This document shows positions 53,082-63,980 of a DNA stretch of 64,000 nucleotides, piece after piece. Both the position numbers and the translations under genes were made by a program. Numbering within the stretch: position 1 is the first letter of the stretch; each line of letters starts with the position of its first letter. The notes under the pieces are model-generated. The model did no database searches and was not told the origin of the DNA. It saw only the letters and a list, made by a program, of their open reading frames with translations. The stretch spans positions 62,001 through 126,000 of the forward strand of contig CANNFA010000002.1 in assembly GCA_947503765.1 (NCBI GenBank), given 5' to 3'. The stretch is from an uncultured Paracoccaceae bacterium. GTDB lineage: Bacteria > Pseudomonadota > Alphaproteobacteria > Rhodobacterales > Rhodobacteraceae.

Positions 53082-53909
53082 TCAGGCAATACGGCGGGTG
53101 ATCCAGTCGATGGCGCGGGTCGGCAGGATGCGGATCAGCAGCCGCACCAGATGCGCCGCGCGCGTGACCATGTAGCGCGGGCGTGGGCGGCGCGCCTCCA
53201 GCGCGTGGATCAGCTTGGCGGTGACGGCGGATGCCGGGGCCTCCAGCCGGGCGGCGTTGTTCGGGCCGCGCCATTTGCGCATCAGGCCCGAGGTATATCT
53301 GTCCGCCTGGGCCGAGGCCCGCCAGTCGATCCACTTTTCGAATTGCAGGCGCCCGTTCTCGCCGAACCTCGTGTCGATCAGGCCCGGCTCGATCAGAACG
53401 ACATGGATCGGCTCGCCGTGCATCTCCATTCGCAGGGCGTCGGTCAGCCCTTCGAGTGCGTATTTCGTCGCCACATAGGCGCCGCGCCACGGTGCGCTGA
53501 CATAGCCCAGAACCGACGAGCAATTGACGATTCGCCCGCCGCCTTGCGCGCGCATCACCGGGATCACCCGGCGGGTCAGGTCGTGATAGCCGACGAGGTT
53601 CGCCTCGAGGATGGTGCGCAGCGCGTCGGTCGGGAGATCCTCGACCAGGCCGGGAATGCCGTAGGCGCCGTTGTTGTAAAGCGCATCGAGCGTGCCGCCG
53701 GTGGCATCCAGTACCTCGGCCAGCGCCCGTTCGATGCTGGCCGGGTCTTCATAGTCGAGCCGGGGGCTGTCGAACCCCTCGGCGCGCAGCCGTGTGCAAT
53801 CCTCGGCCTTGCGGCAGGCGGCAAAGACCCGCCAGCCGCGCGCCCTGAGCGTGCGCGCGGCGTCAAGCCCGATACCCGACGAACAGCCGGTGATGAGGAT
53901 GGATTTCAT
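53082..53909 (-). CDS. Short-chain dehydrogenase/reductase
   Basis: 275 residues from the ATG at 53909. Cofactor-binding TGCSSGIGLDAARTL, NNGAYG (NNAG variant), catalytic Ser and YxxxK (NCSSVLGYVSAPWRGAYVATKYALEGL in short motifs SSVLGYVS and YVATK). The C-terminus has hydrophobic basic residues (LVRLLIRILPTRAIDW). Substrate unknown. The long in-frame extension upstream is not used because it overlaps the SH3 gene's downstream region. Confidence 0.9.
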   Translation of the reverse strand: MKSILITGCSSGIGLDAARTLRARGWRVFAACRKAEDCTRLRAEGFDSPRLDYEDPASIERALAEVLDATGGTLDALYNNGAYGIPGLVEDLPTDALRTILEANLVGYHDLTRRVIPVMRAQGGGRIVNCSSVLGYVSAPWRGAYVATKYALEGLTDALRMEMHGEPIHVVLIEPGLIDTRFGENGRLQFEKWIDWRASAQADRYTSGLMRKWRGPNNAARLEAPASAVTAKLIHALEARRPRPRYMVTRAAHLVRLLIRILPTRAIDWITRRIA

Positions 53910-53970
53910 GCCGCGATGCCCCCTGCGCCCGGCTTCGCAATAGGCCAGCGGGGCGGCCGGATCAATCGCG

Positions 53971-54810
53971 TCAGCGGGGGCTTGCGTCGGACAGGAATAT
54001 CTCGGCCATGAAGCCTTCGTCGCCGCTCGATACGTCGCGCACATGCAGCCAGCCGTCGCCGGTATCGTCAAGCACCTGTGCGGCGTCGCCCTTGAGCAGC
54101 CGGCTCACGACCGCCGCGCCGATCGATGGCTGCGCCCGGAGGTTGACCTTGGTGCCGCTGACGTAAAGCAGGTCGTCCGAAATCGCCTCTGCCAGCGCGC
54201 GGGTGACCGGCTCCGGCTCGACCGCCTGCATGGCCTCGGCGACTGCCTGGCTGACGGCGGTCGGCGTGACGGCGGCGCGCGCCGGCTCCGGGGCGGGAGC
54301 GTCGGGTATCGGCGGTGAAACCGGGGCGGGGGCAGCCTCGGAGGCGGGGGCAGGCCGGCGCAAGGATGCCGGCCGCGCGACCGGCAGGCGCGAGCGGGCG
54401 ACGGCAAGACTTGCGGCGGGTGCCTCGAATCGCGCGGCGACGAATTCCGCGTCAAGCGCCGCGTCGCTGGTTTCGATCGGCGCGGGTTCCGGTGCCGCAG
54501 GCGTCGCGGCGAGGTTCACGGCGACCAGCGCGGGTTCGACGATGTCGGCGTCTGCCGCCGCGACCTCGTTTTCCGGCGCCGCCGTTTCAACGTCGGAATT
54601 GCTGGCAAGCACCGGTGGCGGTGCCTTGAATTCCGCGATGATCGCGGCGATCTCGGCCGCGGTTTTCGGCCCGTCCTGCATGTCCGCGACCGGCACCGGA
54701 TCGAGCGTCGTTCGCGTAATCTCCGTTGCCCGCTGCGGTGAGCCCGATCCCCAATGCAACATTGCCGCCACGATGGCCGTGACCAGCCCAATCGTCAAAA
54801 ATCTCAACAT
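53971..54810 (-). CDS. Membrane-anchored SH3-domain protein
   Basis: 279 residues. One N-terminal helix (FLTIGLVTAIVAAMLHW, ~4-20) and a long Ala/Pro/Glu-rich linker (~40-205, for example PAPEPARAAVTPTAVSQAVA) end in a C-terminal SH3b domain (~213-275): SGTKVNLRAQPSIGAAVVSRL and DDTGDGWLHVRDVSSGDEGFMAE. It probably tethers to the envelope and binds peptidoglycan through the SH3 domain. It is divergent from parC (200 bp). Low-complexity linker only; not related in sequence to the SH3 protein at 1581-2399 outside the SH3 fold. Confidence 0.82.
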   Translation of the reverse strand: MLRFLTIGLVTAIVAAMLHWGSGSPQRATEITRTTLDPVPVADMQDGPKTAAEIAAIIAEFKAPPPVLASNSDVETAAPENEVAAADADIVEPALVAVNLAATPAAPEPAPIETSDAALDAEFVAARFEAPAASLAVARSRLPVARPASLRRPAPASEAAPAPVSPPIPDAPAPEPARAAVTPTAVSQAVAEAMQAVEPEPVTRALAEAISDDLLYVSGTKVNLRAQPSIGAAVVSRLLKGDAAQVLDDTGDGWLHVRDVSSGDEGFMAEIFLSDASPR

Positions 54811-55010
54811 CTGCCCGTACTCTTGCTGTCTTCGGCGCTTGTTTCCGCGCCATTACGTCGCAGGACGTTACCAAAACCGAATGCCATTCGCAGACGGAAA
54901 ATCCCGCGATTCCCGACTTTTGCCGCGATTGATGCAGCTTTGCACGATTTCTGCCACAGCGTGGCCGCATGTTCTTGTCGCCCCGAAACCGGGCGCGTAT
55001 CACATCATCT

Positions 55011-57323
55011 ATGAGCGACGCCCCCGACGACCCCAATATCGACCTTCCCGATCTGGCAGAACCGCTGCGCCGTGCGATCGGAGAGCGCTATCTGACCTAT
55101 GCGCTGTCCACGATCATGCACCGTGCCCTGCCGGATGCGCGCGACGGCCTGAAACCGGTTCACCGGCGGATCCTGTATGCGATGCGCGAATTGCGGCTGG
55201 CCCCGGATGGCCGGTTTCGCAAGTCGTCGAAGATCTCGGGCGACGTGATGGGCAACTACCACCCGCACGGCGATACCGCGATCTACGACGCGATGGCCCG
55301 GCTGGCACAGGATTTCAACGTCCGCTACCCGCTGGTCGACGGGCAGGGCAATTTCGGCAATATCGACGGCGACAACCCGGCCGCCAGCCGCTATACCGAG
55401 GCGCGCCTGACCGCCGCGGCAGAGGCCCTGATGGAAGGGCTGACCGAGGACGCGGTCGATTTTCGGGACAATTACGACGGCACCCTGACCGAGCCGGTTG
55501 TGCTGCCGGCCGCGTTCCCGAACCTGCTGGCCAACGGGTCGAGCGGGATCGCGGTGGGCATGGCCACGAACATCCCGCCGCACAATATCGAAGAGCTGTG
55601 CAATGCCTGCCTGCACCTGATCAAGACGCCGGACGCGCGCGACGACACGCTGCTGAACTTCGTCCAGGGGCCGGATTTTCCCACCGGCGGCGTGATCGTC
55701 GAGCCGCGCGAGAGCATGGCGCAGACCTATCGCACGGGGCGCGGCGCGTTCCGTCTGCGCGCGCTGCACGAGACCGAGGATCTGGGGCGCGGACAGTGGC
55801 AGATCGTGGTGACGGAGATCCCGTACCAGGTGCCAAAATCCAAGCTGATCGAACGCATCGCCGAACTGATCCAGACCAAGAAGGTGCCGATCCTTGCCGA
55901 TGTCCGCGACGAAAGCGCCGAGGATATCCGCATCGTGCTGGAGCCGCGATCCAAGAACGTGGATGCGGATGTTCTGATGAACATGCTTTATCGCAACTGC
56001 GATCTGGAGGTGCGGTTCAGCCTGAACATGAACGTGCTGATCGACGGGCGCACGCCCAGGGTGTGCAGTCTGAAAGAGGTTCTGCGCGCCTTTCTCGATC
56101 ACCGCCGCGAGGTTCTGTTGCGCCGGTCGCGCCACCGGCTGGCCAGGATCGACCACCGGCTTGAGGTTCTGGAAGGGTTCATCACCGCGTTCCTGCATCT
56201 CGACCGGCTGATCGACATCATCCGCTACGACGACGACCCCAAGGCCGCGCTGATGCGCGAGGATTGGGCGCGCGACTTCGTGCGCGCCACGTCCGAGGCG
56301 GATTATGTCTCGCCGCCCCCCGCGAGTTCGGATTTCGACGGCCTGACCGAGGTGCAGACCGACGCGATCCTGAACATGCGGCTGCGCAGCCTGCGGCGGC
56401 TGGAAGAGATCGAGCTTCGGCGCGAGCGTGACGCGCTGATGCGCGAGCGTGCCGAGCTGGAGGATCTGCTGGAGGACGAGGGCCTGCAATGGAGCCGCAT
56501 CTCGGCGCAGATCCGCGACACCCGCAAGCAGTTCGGCCAGACCTCCGAAGGCGGCGCGCGCCGCAGCCGGTTCGCCGAGGCGACCGAAGCCCCCGATGTG
56601 CCGCTGGAGGCGATGATCGAACGCGAGCCGGTCACCGTCGTTTGTTCCAAGATGGGCTGGATCCGGGCGATGAAGGGCCATATCGCGCTGGACCAGGAGC
56701 TGAAATACAAGGACGGCGACGAGGGGCGCTACATCTTTCACGCCGAGACGACCGACAGGCTTCTGGTGTTCGGCTCCAACGGGCGGTTCTACACGCTGTC
56801 GGCGTCCAACCTGCCCGGCGGGCGCGGCATGGGAGAGCCGGTGCGCCTGATGGTCGACCTGCCGAACGAGGCCGAGATCGTGGCGCTGTTCATCCACGAT
56901 CCCGCCGCCCGGCTTCTGGTCGCGTCCAGCGCCGGCGACGGCTTTGTCGTGCCCGAATCCGATGTCGCGGCGCAGACCCGGTCGGGCAAGCAGGTGCTGA
57001 ACGTGCGCGGCGACGTGAAGGCCAGGGTGTGCCGCCGGGTTGCGGGCGATCACGTCGCCTGCGTCGGCGAGAACCGCAAGGTGCTGGTCTTTCCCGTGGC
57101 CGAGCTGCCCGAGATGGGGCGCGGCAAGGGGGTCCGGCTTCAGAAATACAAGGATGGCGGCCTGTCGGACGCCGCGACCTTCACCCTTGCGGACGGGCTC
57201 AGCTGGCTCGATCCGGCGGGCCGCACCCGGACCGAAACCGACCTTACCGAATGGCTGGGGCGGCGGGCCAGCTCCGGGCGCATGGCGCCGCGCGGCTTTC
57301 CGCGTGACAACCGGTTCACCTGA
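55011..57323 (+). CDS. parC: DNA topoisomerase IV subunit A
   Basis: 770 residues from the ATG at 55011; the ORF extends 14 residues upstream to 54969 without resemblance. The catalytic Tyr lies in the region [14 protein letters not shown], the QRDR region ([19 protein letters not shown]), [17 protein letters not shown] and C-terminal blades [25 protein letters not shown] in short motifs. Decatenates chromosomes after replication with ParE, which is not in the window. The C-terminal half has the ParC-type [19 protein letters not shown] strand. Confidence 0.95.
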   Translation: MSDAPDDPNIDLPDLAEPLRRAIGERYLTYALSTIMHRALPDARDGLKPVHRRILYAMRELRLAPDGRFRKSSKISGDVMGNYHPHGDTAIYDAMARLAQDFNVRYPLVDGQGNFGNIDGDNPAASRYTEARLTAAAEALMEGLTEDAVDFRDNYDGTLTEPVVLPAAFPNLLANGSSGIAVGMATNIPPHNIEELCNACLHLIKTPDARDDTLLNFVQGPDFPTGGVIVEPRESMAQTYRTGRGAFRLRALHETEDLGRGQWQIVVTEIPYQVPKSKLIERIAELIQTKKVPILADVRDESAEDIRIVLEPRSKNVDADVLMNMLYRNCDLEVRFSLNMNVLIDGRTPRVCSLKEVLRAFLDHRREVLLRRSRHRLARIDHRLEVLEGFITAFLHLDRLIDIIRYDDDPKAALMREDWARDFVRATSEADYVSPPPASSDFDGLTEVQTDAILNMRLRSLRRLEEIELRRERDALMRERAELEDLLEDEGLQWSRISAQIRDTRKQFGQTSEGGARRSRFAEATEAPDVPLEAMIEREPVTVVCSKMGWIRAMKGHIALDQELKYKDGDEGRYIFHAETTDRLLVFGSNGRFYTLSASNLPGGRGMGEPVRLMVDLPNEAEIVALFIHDPAARLLVASSAGDGFVVPESDVAAQTRSGKQVLNVRGDVKARVCRRVAGDHVACVGENRKVLVFPVAELPEMGRGKGVRLQKYKDGGLSDAATFTLADGLSWLDPAGRTRTETDLTEWLGRRASSGRMAPRGFPRDNRFT

Positions 57324-57401
57324 ACGGGATTGCCCGGCGGGCGCGTTGCACTGGCTCGCCGGCTGCGATAATCGGGGAAAACCACGCCACAAGGGGCAGC
57401 G

Positions 57402-57941
57402 ATGAGCCATCTATTCAAGTGCCTGGCCGGGCTGACCCTGGCCGTTCTGCTGGCCGGGTGCGACCCCGAGGCCGACCTGGCGAACCGCCCTGTCGACCTG
57501 GGCCAGTTCAAGCTGGGCCACAACCTGGCCATCGCGCGAAAGCCCGCCGTTCTGCCCGGATCCATCAAGGTGACGGAAGCCGAATGGAAGCAGGCCGTCG
57601 AGGGCGCGATGGAGGCCCGGTTCGGCCGCTACAAGGGCGATCGGCTCTATCATTTCGGGATGAGCGTGGACGGCTATTTCCTGACCAGCCTCGATGCCGG
57701 CATCCCCGGCGTTCCGTCCCCGAAATCGGTGCTGCTGATGACCGTCACGATCTGGGACGACGCGCTGGGCCGCAAGCTGAACGAGGAGGTCAAGGAGATC
57801 TCGGTGGTTTCCGCGTTTGGCGATGCCGGCCCGTTCCCCAGCAAGAAAGACTTGCTGGAAACCCTGTCGGCGCAGGCCGCCAAGTCGATCGAGGTGTGGC
57901 TGGTCAAGAACCCGCAATGGTTCACGCCGCCCTTCGAATGA
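57402..57941 (+). CDS. Lipoprotein of unknown function
   Basis: 179 residues. Lipoprotein signal ending AVLLAGC (Cys20). The mature protein has [38 protein letters not shown] and a [25 protein letters not shown] block. Family not recognised. Lies 78 bp after parC and 125 bp before tuf. Confidence 0.72.
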   Translation: MSHLFKCLAGLTLAVLLAGCDPEADLANRPVDLGQFKLGHNLAIARKPAVLPGSIKVTEAEWKQAVEGAMEARFGRYKGDRLYHFGMSVDGYFLTSLDAGIPGVPSPKSVLLMTVTIWDDALGRKLNEEVKEISVVSAFGDAGPFPSKKDLLETLSAQAAKSIEVWLVKNPQWFTPPFE

Positions 57942-57980
57942 CGCCGGCCCCGCCTTATGGCAAACCGGCCCAAGAGTCGC

Positions 57981-58009
57981 TTGATTTTCCCGGGTTCTGC
58001 CAATAAGCC
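57981..58009 (+). promoter_or_regulatory. Candidate promoter of tuf
   Basis: TTGATT (57981-57986), 17 bp, TAAGCC (58004-58009); the transcript would start about 50 bp before the tuf ATG. The same -35 hexamer and spacing precede tRNA-Trp. Confidence 0.4.
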
Positions 58010-58066
58010 GTCGCGCGTACTGGACCGGGGCATGTTCGCCCCCTTTGACAACGAGGCGCCCTGAGG

Positions 58067-59242
<1,176 letters not shown>

Positions 59243-59277
59243 GGCCGGCATTCGCCATTGGCGACGGCTGGATACGG

Positions 59278-59299
59278 GGGGCTGCCTGCGGGCGGCCCC
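59278..59299 (+). terminator. Terminator hairpin of tuf
   Basis: GGGGCTGCC (59278-59286) pairs with GGCGGCCCC (59291-59299) around the loop TGCG: nine base pairs with one T-G. The tail TCTTGCG is only weakly T-rich. Lies 36 bp after the tuf stop. Confidence 0.65.
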
Positions 59300-59429
59300 T
59301 CTTGCGTTCCGGGCGCGATGTTGCGCGGACCCGGCCAACGCGGTAGAGCGATGGGAAAAGTAAGGGAGGGTGACATGGACCGCGCCGCGATCTGATCCGC
59401 TGCACGAAACTCAGACCGAAAGGCCCCCC

Positions 59430-60086
59430 ATGTCCCGCGATTTTCCCGCACCCGATACCATTCATCCCGTGCGCCTGCCGGGTGGCAGCCGCCATGAGGG
59501 CACCGTTTTCCTGAAAGCCGCGATCGCGCATCCCCGCTGGCAGGTCGGTGCGTATTCCTATGCCAGCGCGCATGTCCCGCCGGCGGATTGGGCGTTCCGT
59601 CTTGCGCCGTACCTGTACGATTTTTCGCCCGAACGGCTGATCATCGGCCGGTTCTGCCAGATCGCGGACGGCGTGCAGTTCATCACAGCCTCCGCCAATC
59701 ACCGCCGTGACGGGCTGTCGAGCTTTCCGTTCGCGATCTTCGGCGGCGGCCCGGCAGAGTCGCGCCCGTCGATGCCGCCGCCCGGCCCCGATACGGTGAT
59801 CGGCAATGACGTGTGGATCGGGCAGGGCGCGCGGATCCTGCCCGGCGCGGTGATCGGCGATGGCTGCATCATCGGCGCCGGCGCCGTCGTCGCGGGGCAT
59901 ATGCCGGCCTATTCGGTGATCGCCGGCAATCCCGGCCGTGTACGCCGCGCCAGGTTCGCGCCAGAGGTTGTCGCGCGGATGCAGGCCCTGTGCTGGTGGG
60001 ACTGGCCGATCGACGCGATCCTTGCCGCCGAGGCGGAAATCTGCGGCGCCGACATCGATGCGCTGGAGCGGCGCGCACAGGCCTGA
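59430..60086 (+). CDS. CatB-like hexapeptide acyltransferase
   Basis: 218 residues from the ATG at 59430 (AAAGGCC upstream). Left-handed beta-helix repeats (VIGNDVWIGQGARILPGAVIGDGCIIGAGAVVAGH in shorter motifs) with a conserved His in TASANHRRDG and PEVVARMQALCWWDWP typical of xenobiotic acyltransferases (CatB/Vat). Such enzymes acetylate small hydroxyl substrates, including some antibiotics. It separates tuf from tRNA-Trp; the substrate is not known. Confidence 0.85.
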   Translation: MSRDFPAPDTIHPVRLPGGSRHEGTVFLKAAIAHPRWQVGAYSYASAHVPPADWAFRLAPYLYDFSPERLIIGRFCQIADGVQFITASANHRRDGLSSFPFAIFGGGPAESRPSMPPPGPDTVIGNDVWIGQGARILPGAVIGDGCIIGAGAVVAGHMPAYSVIAGNPGRVRRARFAPEVVARMQALCWWDWPIDAILAAEAEICGADIDALERRAQA

Positions 60087-60140
60087 CCGGCAAAGCGCCA
60101 AGAAATCCGCCGCGCGGGGCGCGCGCCCGTGCTTTCCGGC

Positions 60141-60169
60141 TTGATTTCAGCGGGCGGTTTTCGTACCCA
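60141..60169 (+). promoter_or_regulatory. Candidate promoter of tRNA-Trp
   Basis: TTGATT (60141-60146), a 17-bp spacer, and TACCCA (60164-60169); the tRNA begins 14 bp later, at 60183. Same -35 hexamer as the tuf candidate. Confidence 0.45.
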
Positions 60170-60182
60170 GCAGACCGGCCAC

Positions 60183-60258
60183 AGGGGTATAGCTCAGTTG
60201 GTAGAGCGACGGTCTCCAAAACCGTAGGTCGCGGGTTCGAGCCCTGCTGCCCCTGCCA
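60183..60258 (+). tRNA. tRNA-Trp (CCA)
   Basis: 76-base cloverleaf. Acceptor AGGGGTA/TGCCCCT, anticodon arm ACGGT-CTCCAAA-ACCGT with anticodon CCA, T arm GCGGGTTCGAGCCCTGC, and a genomically encoded CCA 3' end. The promoter candidate precedes it. secE and nusG, which often follow this tRNA in the class, do not follow here. Confidence 0.96.
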
Positions 60259-60303
60259 GGCCAGTCCATCCGGTGACATTCGCCCCCGACGCGCGCAGGC
60301 TTT

Positions 60304-61230
60304 TCATGCCTGATCGCGCAGAAGCGCGTCGATTTCCGCGCGCGGCGGCATCGACGGCGCGGTGCCGGGCCGCGTTACCGAGATCGCCGCACAGGCACAG
60401 CCGAATCGCACCGCCTCGACAGGGTCCATGCCCTCGGCCAGCGCGGTGGCGAAGGCGCCGTTGAAGGCGTCCCCCGCGCCTGTCGTTTCGACGACGGCGC
60501 CGGCGGACAGGGCGGGGACATGCTCGGACCGTGTCGCATCGTGGTACAGCGCGCCCTTGTCGCCCAGCGTGATGATCGCCGCGCCGGCCCCCTTGGCCAG
60601 CAGCAGCTCTGCCGCTTCGCGCGCCTGGTCCAGTGTCTCGACCGGCAGGCCGGTGATGCCCTCGGTCTCCGATTCGTTGGGCGTCACGAAATCGCACAAT
60701 GCCAGCATGCCATCCGGCAGTTCGGCCGCGGGGGCAGGGTTCAGGATGGTCCGGGCGCCGCCCTTGCGGGCGATTGAAAGCGCGCGATGCGCCGCTTCCA
60801 TGGGCTGTTCAAGCTGGGTCATGAACACGGCCGCGCCGCCGATCAGGTCGGCCTTTTCCTCGACGAAGCCGGCGGAAATCGTGCCCGCCGCGCCGGGGGC
60901 GATGATGATCGCGTTGTCGCCCGTCGCCTCCTCGATGAAGATGTAGGCGGCGCCGGTATAGCTGTCGCCGGTCTGGGCGATCTGCGGCGTGACGCCGGCC
61001 TCCTTCCACGTCGCCAGCGCCATGTCGGCGAAGGTGTCCTGCCCCAGCTTCGAGATGAAATGCACCGCGCCGCCCGCCCGCGCCGCCGCGACCGCCTGGT
61101 TGGACCCCTTGCCGCCGGGTCCAAGCGCGAAACTGTTGCCGAGGATGGTTTCCCCCATGCGCGGCATCCGTTCGGCGCGATAGGCGGTATCGGCGACGAA
61201 CACGCCCAGAATGACGATCTTTCCGGTCAT
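60304..61230 (-). CDS. rbsK: PfkB-family sugar kinase (ribokinase-like)
   Basis: 308 residues. Ribokinase signatures: ALGPGGKGSNQAVAAARAGG (sugar/phosphate), TILNPAPAAELP, and the ATP/anion hole TTGAGDAFNGAFATALAEG. The stop of the upstream SGNH gene overlaps its ATG by one base. Likely phosphorylates ribose or a ribose-like sugar released nearby; ribose specificity is not shown by sequence alone. No rbs transporter is adjacent. Confidence 0.85.
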   Translation of the reverse strand: MTGKIVILGVFVADTAYRAERMPRMGETILGNSFALGPGGKGSNQAVAAARAGGAVHFISKLGQDTFADMALATWKEAGVTPQIAQTGDSYTGAAYIFIEEATGDNAIIIAPGAAGTISAGFVEEKADLIGGAAVFMTQLEQPMEAAHRALSIARKGGARTILNPAPAAELPDGMLALCDFVTPNESETEGITGLPVETLDQAREAAELLLAKGAGAAIITLGDKGALYHDATRSEHVPALSAGAVVETTGAGDAFNGAFATALAEGMDPVEAVRFGCACAAISVTRPGTAPSMPPRAEIDALLRDQA

Positions 61231-61895
61231 CACGAGTCTCCCTGTCCCAATAGCCTGCCGACCGCCTTCGCCATCGCGATGCCGATTGCCTGATGCGCCT
61301 CGGGCGTGAGGTGAATGCCGTCCGTCGGGTCGACCGAGGCCACCTTGCCGAGATCGACGAACCCCGCCTGCTGCCGGACGGCGACCTGTTCGATCAGCGG
61401 CGCCAACTCGCGCGAGGTGCGCTCCGCGCCTTCGAAGAGCGGTGCGAGAAAGCCGGCCTCCAGCACCGGAACCGGCGCCGCCAGCAGAAGCGCGGGTGCC
61501 GACTTGTCGGGGCCGGCCTGCGACTGGCGGATGAAGGCGGCAATGTTCTCTACCCCCAGCGCGATGTCGAAGGCGGACAGACCGAAACGCTTCTTGGTAT
61601 CGTTCGTGCCGAGCATCACGATCACCAGATCGATGGGCCGGTGCGTGGCGAGCAGCGCCGGCAGAACGGTCATCCCGTTCATATGCGCGCCCTCGACCGG
61701 GTCCGAGAATACGGTGGTGCGGCCGGGCAGCCCTTCGGGGATCACGTTGAAGGCGCCGCCAAGCTCTGCCGCCATGATCGACGGCCAGCGATCCGCGTGG
61801 GCAAACCGCGCCTGATCGCCGATCCTCTGCAAGGCAACGGTGCCGTGCGTGTTGCTGTCGCCAAAGCACATGATGGTGCGGTCGGTCTGCGCCAT
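61230..61895 (-). CDS. SGNH/GDSL hydrolase
   Basis: 221 residues from the ATG at 61895, with GGGGGAAGAT just upstream. The GDSL block IMCFGDSNTHGTVA, the Gly oxyanion region (VIVMLGTNDTKKRF, the GxND motif), and a catalytic DGIHLTPEAH (Asp-x-x-His). Esterase/lipase/arylesterase type. Cytoplasmic (no signal peptide). Overlaps the downstream kinase gene, a coupling that suggests the esterase and the kinase act on a related sugar ester. Confidence 0.86.
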   Translation of the reverse strand: MAQTDRTIMCFGDSNTHGTVALQRIGDQARFAHADRWPSIMAAELGGAFNVIPEGLPGRTTVFSDPVEGAHMNGMTVLPALLATHRPIDLVIVMLGTNDTKKRFGLSAFDIALGVENIAAFIRQSQAGPDKSAPALLLAAPVPVLEAGFLAPLFEGAERTSRELAPLIEQVAVRQQAGFVDLGKVASVDPTDGIHLTPEAHQAIGIAMAKAVGRLLGQGDS

Positions 61896-61976
61896 ATCTT
61901 CCCCCTGGTCGCCTGCACTTGCGGGCAAGGTAGCCCCGTTCCGCCGCGACTGTCCACGTGTCCACGCGCGAACGGA

Positions 61977-62723
61977 TCAGGTTTCCAGAAATGTCACGCC
62001 GTCCGCGGCGATCCGCGCGGCGGTCAGGCGGCCGGTCGCATAGGCGCCCGTGTCGATCGAAATCGTGCCCGTTCCGATCCGCGGCTTGGGGACGATCGTA
62101 TGGCCGTGCACCACCCAGACCCCGTCAGGGCGGGGCATGCGGCCGAAATCGGCATGCCCCCAGATCAGATCGTGCGGGCGCTGCGCCTCTAGTGGCAGGC
62201 GGGGGTCGGCGCCGGCATGGACAACCGCCACATTGCCCGACCGCCAGCAGGGGTTCAGGCCGCGCAACCAGTCGAGCGCGGCGCCGCCCATCGCGCCCAG
62301 CAACGCATCGCGCAGCCGCTCGTTCCGGGCAGGCGCGGTTTTCTCCGGCAGGCCGACGCCGAAACTCGCCAGGGTCTGAAGCCCGCCATGGCGCAGCCAC
62401 CTGTCGGTGCGGCCTGAAGGATCGGCGAGGAAATCGAGCAGCATCTGTTCGTGGTTGCCGGCAAGACAGATGAAGTCCCCCGGCCGCGCGGCGGTTTGAT
62501 CCATGAGAAAAGCCAATGCCTCGCGCGAATGCTCGCCGCGGTCCACGTAATCGCCGACGCAGACGATCGGCGCGTCCGGTGCCGCGGCGCGCGCCCGCTC
62601 CACCAGCGCCCGAAGCTGACGCGCGCAGCCATGCACGTCGCCGATGGCATGGAACGGCGCGTCCGGCTTGGGCGGCGGAAACGCGGAGGATCGCGCGGGA
62701 AACAGGCGGCGCAGAAGCTTCAT
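61977..62723 (-). CDS. Metallophosphoesterase (PPP-family phosphatase)
   Basis: 248 residues. Motifs: HAIGDVHG (Asp, His), VGDYVDRGEHSREAL, and LAGNHEQM, with AVVHAG and VHGHT later. These are the calcineurin-like PPP signatures of bacterial protein phosphatases (PrpA-like) or symmetrical diadenosine tetraphosphatases (ApaH). Length fits a single catalytic domain; specificity cannot be decided. The N-terminal KLLRRLF is basic. Confidence 0.85.
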   Translation of the reverse strand: MKLLRRLFPARSSAFPPPKPDAPFHAIGDVHGCARQLRALVERARAAAPDAPIVCVGDYVDRGEHSREALAFLMDQTAARPGDFICLAGNHEQMLLDFLADPSGRTDRWLRHGGLQTLASFGVGLPEKTAPARNERLRDALLGAMGGAALDWLRGLNPCWRSGNVAVVHAGADPRLPLEAQRPHDLIWGHADFGRMPRPDGVWVVHGHTIVPKPRIGTGTISIDTGAYATGRLTAARIAADGVTFLET

Positions 62724-62820
62724 CGCGCGATACTAGCGGGCGGCGCTCGGCGGTACAGGCCGGAAACGGGCGATTTCGGGATGACATGCGCCGGGTGCCG
62801 GATTATCACCGACGCAGCGC

Positions 62821-62897
62821 GGCCCCGTAGCTCAGCAGGATAGAGCGACCGCCTCCTAAGCGGTAGGTCACAGGTTCGAATCCTGTCGGGGTCGCCA
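62821..62897 (+). tRNA. tRNA-Arg (CCT)
   Basis: 77-base cloverleaf. Acceptor GGCCCCG/CGGGGTC with one wobble, D arm with AGCAGGATA, anticodon arm ACCGC-CTCCTAA-GCGGT giving anticodon CCT, T arm ACAGGTTCGAATCCTGT, and encoded CCA. Decodes AGG. Confidence 0.96.
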
Positions 62898-63024
62898 TTG
62901 ATGGCCCGATTTCCCGGCTTTTCATGCTTTCGGTTCGCGGCTGCGCGGAACCGGCCGTGCGGCGGCGTGTTGGGTTGCGAGGACGGCGCAGCCCGGCCCA
63001 TCGCGATGACGGGAATGGACGCAA

Positions 63025-63642
63025 ATGGAACAGGCAGGCACCGAAGCGGCGGCGGACAGGGGCGGCGATCTGTCGTCGGTCCTGTCGGTGGTCGAGGCGA
63101 TGGAAAGCGCCGCCACGGGCGAGACGACGACGATGCGGCGCGCCGTTCAGGCACTGGGCGAGGCGTCGTTCGTGCCGGTCCTGATGGCGCCGGCGTTGGC
63201 GGTCGTGACACCGCTGTCGGGCATTCCGCTTTTTTCAAGCCTGTGCGGCATCCTGATCGCCCTGGTCTCACTGCAATTGCTAGTCAACCGCAGCCATATC
63301 TGGCTTCCCGACTGGCTCTTGCGGCGGAAGATCTCGTCGCGGCGGTTGCGCGAGGCGACGGGAAAGATGAAGGCACCGGCGCGATGGCTGGACACGCATT
63401 CCCGCGAAAGGCTGGGCTTTCTGGTTCACCGGCCGTTCAATTGGATCACCGAGGTGGCCTGCCTGCTATGCGGCGCGTCGATGCCATTCCTGGAACTGGT
63501 GCCGTTCAGCTCGTCGATTCTCGGGGCGGCGGTGGTCTTGTTCTCGATGGCGCTGCTGGTTCGTGACGGGCTTTTCGCGCTGTTCGCGTTCCTGTTCGTC
63601 GGGGGGGCGTTCTTCGTCGTCTATTCCGTGGTGCTGAGCTGA
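63025..63642 (+). CDS. exoD: Exopolysaccharide synthesis ExoD-family protein
   Basis: 205 residues. A cytoplasmic N-terminal segment leads to ALGEASFVPVLMAPALAVVTPLSGIPLFSSLCGILI, then WLPDWLLRRKISSRRLREA and a C-terminal hydrophobic tail (LFALFAFLFVGGAFFVV). This is the ExoD family of alphaproteobacteria, named from rhizobial exopolysaccharide mutants; the biochemical role remains unclear. It follows tRNA-Arg by 127 bp. Confidence 0.87.
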   Translation: MEQAGTEAAADRGGDLSSVLSVVEAMESAATGETTTMRRAVQALGEASFVPVLMAPALAVVTPLSGIPLFSSLCGILIALVSLQLLVNRSHIWLPDWLLRRKISSRRLREATGKMKAPARWLDTHSRERLGFLVHRPFNWITEVACLLCGASMPFLELVPFSSSILGAAVVLFSMALLVRDGLFALFAFLFVGGAFFVVYSVVLS

Positions 63643-63980
63643 CGGCCACCGACAACGCCCCCGGCGATGATTCGCCGCCCGATATCCGCCAAACCGGATG
63701 CAGGGGCTGCCGGTTGCGGCGGGCGGCAACGCGCGACCGGCGGGTCCGGATGACGGTTTCAGCCGCGCCGGGCCGGCCCCCGAGATTCCGAAATACACCA
63801 ATCGCAAACGCAGGATTATGATGCATTCCGGGTGGTTTATGCTGCGCCGCAGCACGGCGCCGGCATCGGCAATCCGTCTTTCGCGCTGCCCCGCCGGATA
63901 ATCGCCGGAGCAGTCTTCGGGCGGAAACCCGCGCACATGGTTTACGCAAACTTGACTATAGGCGCCTAAAACCGCCTTTT
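63643..63980 (+). other. Intergenic region at the end of the window
   Basis: About 338 bp after exoD in which I see no convincing gene. It contains the 10-bp palindrome TAGGCGCCTA at 63959-63968 just after TTGACT (63952-63957) and only 12 bp before the next ATG, perhaps a regulator site. Confidence 0.6.

Noticed and set aside
55005-57410. Long minus-strand open frame opposite parC
   Set aside because: Antisense shadow of a conserved gene; no motif and no ribosome-binding site.
58045-58050. TTGACA just before tuf as a -35 box
   Set aside because: Only 17 bp from the ATG, too close for a -10 and transcript start before the gene.
63506-63949. Minus-strand frames opposite the end of exoD and the final spacer
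   Set aside because: Low-complexity antisense patterns without start context.
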